DNA of 39,272 bases from NCBI GenBank assembly GCA_947625065.1, contig CANQNB010000003.1, positions 1 through 39,272 on the forward strand. The letters run 5' to 3'. This stretch comes from an uncultured Clostridia bacterium. Its GTDB lineage: Bacteria; Bacillota; Clostridia; Christensenellales; Borkfalkiaceae. The notes under the pieces are model-generated. The model was not told the DNA's origin. It was given only the letters and a program-made list of their open reading frames with translations, and made no database searches. Below are positions 36,755 to 39,272 of this stretch, one piece after another (the first letter of the stretch is position 1; each line of letters starts with the position of its first letter). Both the position numbers and the translations under genes were made by a program.

Positions 36755-37654
36755 TCACACCTCCTGCAGGCGCTTTCCCGTCACGTTGAGAAAGACGGCG
36801 TCCATGTTGCCCTTCACGACCTCGTAGTCGGAAAAGAGAGCGGGATTTTTGAGGATGAGCTCGGTCGCGGCGGCGGTATTTTCGACTTCGATGCGATACG
36901 CCTCCCCCACCTTCTCATAGGGCATTTGAAGCGTTTTGACGTCCTCTTCTCGGACATGGTATAGGGTAATGAAGTCACCCGTGTAGCGATTTTTGAGTTC
37001 GAGGGGGGTGCCCTCCGCAACTTTTTTCCCGCCGTCGAGGATGACGACGTCATCCGCAGCAGCCGCCTCCTCCATGTAGTGGGTCGTGAGGAAGACGGTG
37101 AGCCCCTCCTCCCTGCGGAGCCTTTCGACGGCGCTCCACACCGCCTGCCGCGTCTGCGGGTCGAGCCCCGTCGTCGGCTCGTCGAGGATGAGCAGCTTGG
37201 GCTTGTGGAAGAGGGCGCGCGCGACGTCGACCCGCCGCCTCTGTCCGCCCGAGAGCTTGATGAGCGGTCTGCGGAGAAATTCTTTGAGGGCGAACATCTC
37301 GTCGATCTCCCTCAGGCGCTGCTTGAACTGCGCCCCGAAGATGCCGTAGAGCGCGGCGCGGCTCTGGAGGTTGTCGTAAGCGGAGAGGCGTTTGTCGAGC
37401 GCGGAACTTTGGAACACGATGCCGAGCTGCCCGCGCACCCGCTCTGGATGGCGGGATATGTCTTCGCCGCAGACGATCACCTCGCCGCCGTCCTTTTTCA
37501 GTGTGCCGTTGATGATGTTGATGGTCGTGCTCTTGCCCGCGCCGTTCACGCCGAGGAAGGCGAACAGCTCCCCTTCGCGCACGCGGAAGGAGAGGTCGTC
37601 GACCGCGCGCACCTCGCCGTAGCTCTTTTTCAGGTGACTGATCTCGATGATCAT
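36755..37654 (-). CDS. ABC transporter ATP-binding protein
   Basis: 'GVNGAGKSTTINII', 'LSGGQRRRVDVARAL', 'LLILDEPTTGLDPQTR', 'TTHYMEEA'. Confidence 0.94.
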   Translation of the reverse strand: MIIEISHLKKSYGEVRAVDDLSFRVREGELFAFLGVNGAGKSTTINIINGTLKKDGGEVIVCGEDISRHPERVRGQLGIVFQSSALDKRLSAYDNLQSRAALYGIFGAQFKQRLREIDEMFALKEFLRRPLIKLSGGQRRRVDVARALFHKPKLLILDEPTTGLDPQTRQAVWSAVERLRREEGLTVFLTTHYMEEAAAADDVVILDGGKKVAEGTPLELKNRYTGDFITLYHVREEDVKTLQMPYEKVGEAYRIEVENTAAATELILKNPALFSDYEVVKGNMDAVFLNVTGKRLQEV

Positions 37655-38235
37655 GCCTTGTCCTCCCAAAACTTTTTTCTGTCCGGGAAGTAGTACCCGT
37701 ACAGGGCGTAGAACTCCCGTTTGAACGATTCGAGAAGCTCCTCCTCGGACATGGGGTACCCGGCGTTTGCGAGCACGCCGAGCCCGTAGGAATAGACCGC
37801 CATGTCGCCGTGGAAGAGTTTCGCCGTCCCGATGTCGGTGTGATACGCCTCGGCGATGGTCGAGGCGATGTCGTCCCAGAAGGGATCCATGGTGGAAAAT
37901 TCCGAAAAGAAGAGGAAGCGGAAGAGGGAGACCTCCTCCCGCGCAAAGCGGACGAAACCCATGCCGTACGCGAGGTAGGGCGGATAGGTCTGTTCGGCGA
38001 GATAGCGCTCGATGCAGGCGCGGTATTGCCCGACCGCCTCCTCGTAGAGCGCCCGTTCGAGCTCATGGATCCCACCCGCGAAGCAGGAATAGACGGGCTG
38101 CGTCGAACAACCGAGCTCACCCGCGACCGCGCGCACGCTCAGATGCTCCCTCCCCTCCGTCCGCACGACTTCCGCCGCCGCCCGCAGGATCGCCTCCCGC
38201 GAGATCGTCTTTGTCCTCGGCATATCGACCTCCAT
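37651..38235 (-). CDS. TetR/AcrR family transcriptional regulator
   Basis: N-terminal 'ISREAILRAAAEVVRTEGREHLSVRAVAGELGCSTQPVYSCF' HTH; overlaps the ABC ATPase gene. Confidence 0.88.
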   Translation of the reverse strand: MEVDMPRTKTISREAILRAAAEVVRTEGREHLSVRAVAGELGCSTQPVYSCFAGGIHELERALYEEAVGQYRACIERYLAEQTYPPYLAYGMGFVRFAREEVSLFRFLFFSEFSTMDPFWDDIASTIAEAYHTDIGTAKLFHGDMAVYSYGLGVLANAGYPMSEEELLESFKREFYALYGYYFPDRKKFWEDKA

Positions 38236-38247
38236 AAAATAATATAT

Positions 38248-38293
38248 GTTATATAACGGTTGTTATTATATCACGCCCTCTTTGCTTTGTCAA
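38248..38293 (-). promoter_or_regulatory. Perfect-consensus promoter TTGACA-17-TATAAT (38265-38293) for the tetR-ABC operon, with overlapping palindromes GTTATATAAC and ATAAC-N4-GTTAT (38248-38266)
   Basis: Read directly; palindromes overlap the -10 edge and start-site region. Confidence 0.8.
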
Positions 38294-38322
38294 GGGATTT
38301 TTGCAAAAATTTTGCGCAAAAA

Positions 38323-38346
38323 GAACGCTCCCCGAAAGGAGCGTTC
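38323..38346 (-). terminator. Rho-independent terminator of rpoC (GAACGCTCC-loop-GGAGCGTTC then TTTTTG)
   Basis: 9-bp perfect stem, U-tract on minus strand. Confidence 0.92.
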
Positions 38347-38363
38347 TCTGTTTATGAAACAGA

Positions 38364-39272
38364 TCAGTCGTCGCTTGCCGCGGCGGTCTCTTCGACGAGC
38401 TCGCGGTAGCCCGCAACGGGTGCGATGCCTGCGTTTTTGTAGTCCTTCATGCCCGTGCCTGCGGGAATGAGTTTGCCGATGATGACATTCTCTTTGAGCC
38501 CGATGAGCGGGTCGCGCTTGGTGCAGATCGCGGCTTCCGTGAGCACGCGGCTCGTCTCCTGGAAGGACGCAGCCGAGAGGAAGGAATCGGTCGCGAGCGC
38601 AGCCTTGGTGATGCCGAGCAGGACGCGCTTCGCCTTGGGAGGCACGCCGCCCGACATGACCGCCTTGTCGCTCTCCTCTTCGAAGGTGAACGCCTCGACG
38701 AGCTGACCGGGGAGAAGGGAGGTGGTGCCCGAATCCTCGATGCGGACCTTCCTCAACATCTGGCGGACGATGATCTCGACGTGCTTGTCGTTGATCTCCA
38801 CGGCTTGCCCGCGGTAGACCGTCTGCACCTGTTCGAGGATATAGTCCTGCACGCCCTTGACGCCCTTGACGCGGATGATGTCCTGCGGGTTGATGGAGCC
38901 TGCGTTGAGCTGGGTGCCCGGCTCCACCTTGTCGCCCGACTTGACTTTGAGTTCGGCGTTGAAGGGAAGCTCGTAGTCCTTGATGCGCTCGCCCGTCTCG
39001 GGGTTGCTGACGATGACGTGTTTGAGGTTGCCCGTCTCGTCCACTTCGACGACGCCTGCAAATTCGCAGATGGTGGCGACGCCCTTGGGTCTACGCGCCT
39101 CGAAGAGTTCTTCGACACGGGGAAGACCTTGCGTGATGTCGCTCGTGGCGGCGATACCGCCCGTGTGGAAGGTACGCATGGTGAGCTGGGTGCCCGGCTC
39201 GCCGATGGACTGCGCCGCGATGACGCCGACCGCCTCGCCCACCTTGATGGGAAGGGTGGTCGCCATGTTCTT
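38364..39272 (-). CDS. rpoC: DNA-directed RNA polymerase beta' subunit, C-terminal part, truncated by window edge
   Basis: '[29 protein letters not shown]', '[14 protein letters not shown]', '[22 protein letters not shown]'. Confidence 0.97.
   Translation of the reverse strand, partial: KNMATTLPIKVGEAVGVIAAQSIGEPGTQLTMRTFHTGGIAATSDITQGLPRVEELFEARRPKGVATICEFAGVVEVDETGNLKHVIVSNPETGERIKDYELPFNAELKVKSGDKVEPGTQLNAGSINPQDIIRVKGVKGVQDYILEQVQTVYRGQAVEINDKHVEIIVRQMLRKVRIEDSGTTSLLPGQLVEAFTFEEESDKAVMSGGVPPKAKRVLLGITKAALATDSFLSAASFQETSRVLTEAAICTKRDPLIGLKENVIIGKLIPAGTGMKDYKNAGIAPVAGYRELVEETAAASDD

Overview
The window is a high-GC segment of a bacterial chromosome, probably a clostridial-type Firmicute judging by gene order and proteins (inference). 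Nearly all genes are on the minus strand. From right to left it holds: the rpoC 3' end; a TetR regulator with an ABC-2 exporter; two very large membrane-anchored surface proteins (1352 and 1937 aa); a flavin reductase; two polytopic membrane proteins; a phosphosugar mutase; an ArsR-type regulator with glycerol-1-phosphate dehydrogenase; a MacB-like ABC fusion; rpsU; pcrA-ligA; and a long housekeeping operon (yicC-gmk-rpoZ-priA-def-fmt-rsmB-rlmN-rpe-thiN-dipeptidase). Many promoters are nearly perfect TTGACA-17-TATAAT. Main discoveries: (1) an interspersed DNA word, YKCGGACATGS, counted by eye 19 times in 39 kb (about 1.5 expected for the 8-bp core). It occurs in several reading frames, both orientations and intergenic DNA, with a polarity switch, and resembles a DNA-uptake or chromosome-architecture signal. 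(2) A surface protein with six exact 17-residue aromatic repeats (Y-x6-[YW]-x6-[YF]-x2) plus a distant PxxP segment of matching length, predicting a helix/polyproline-II stalk like streptococcal antigen I/II. (3) Interspersed hairpin repeats whose arms change in a compensatory way. No database search, folding or statistics software was run; all counts are manual.
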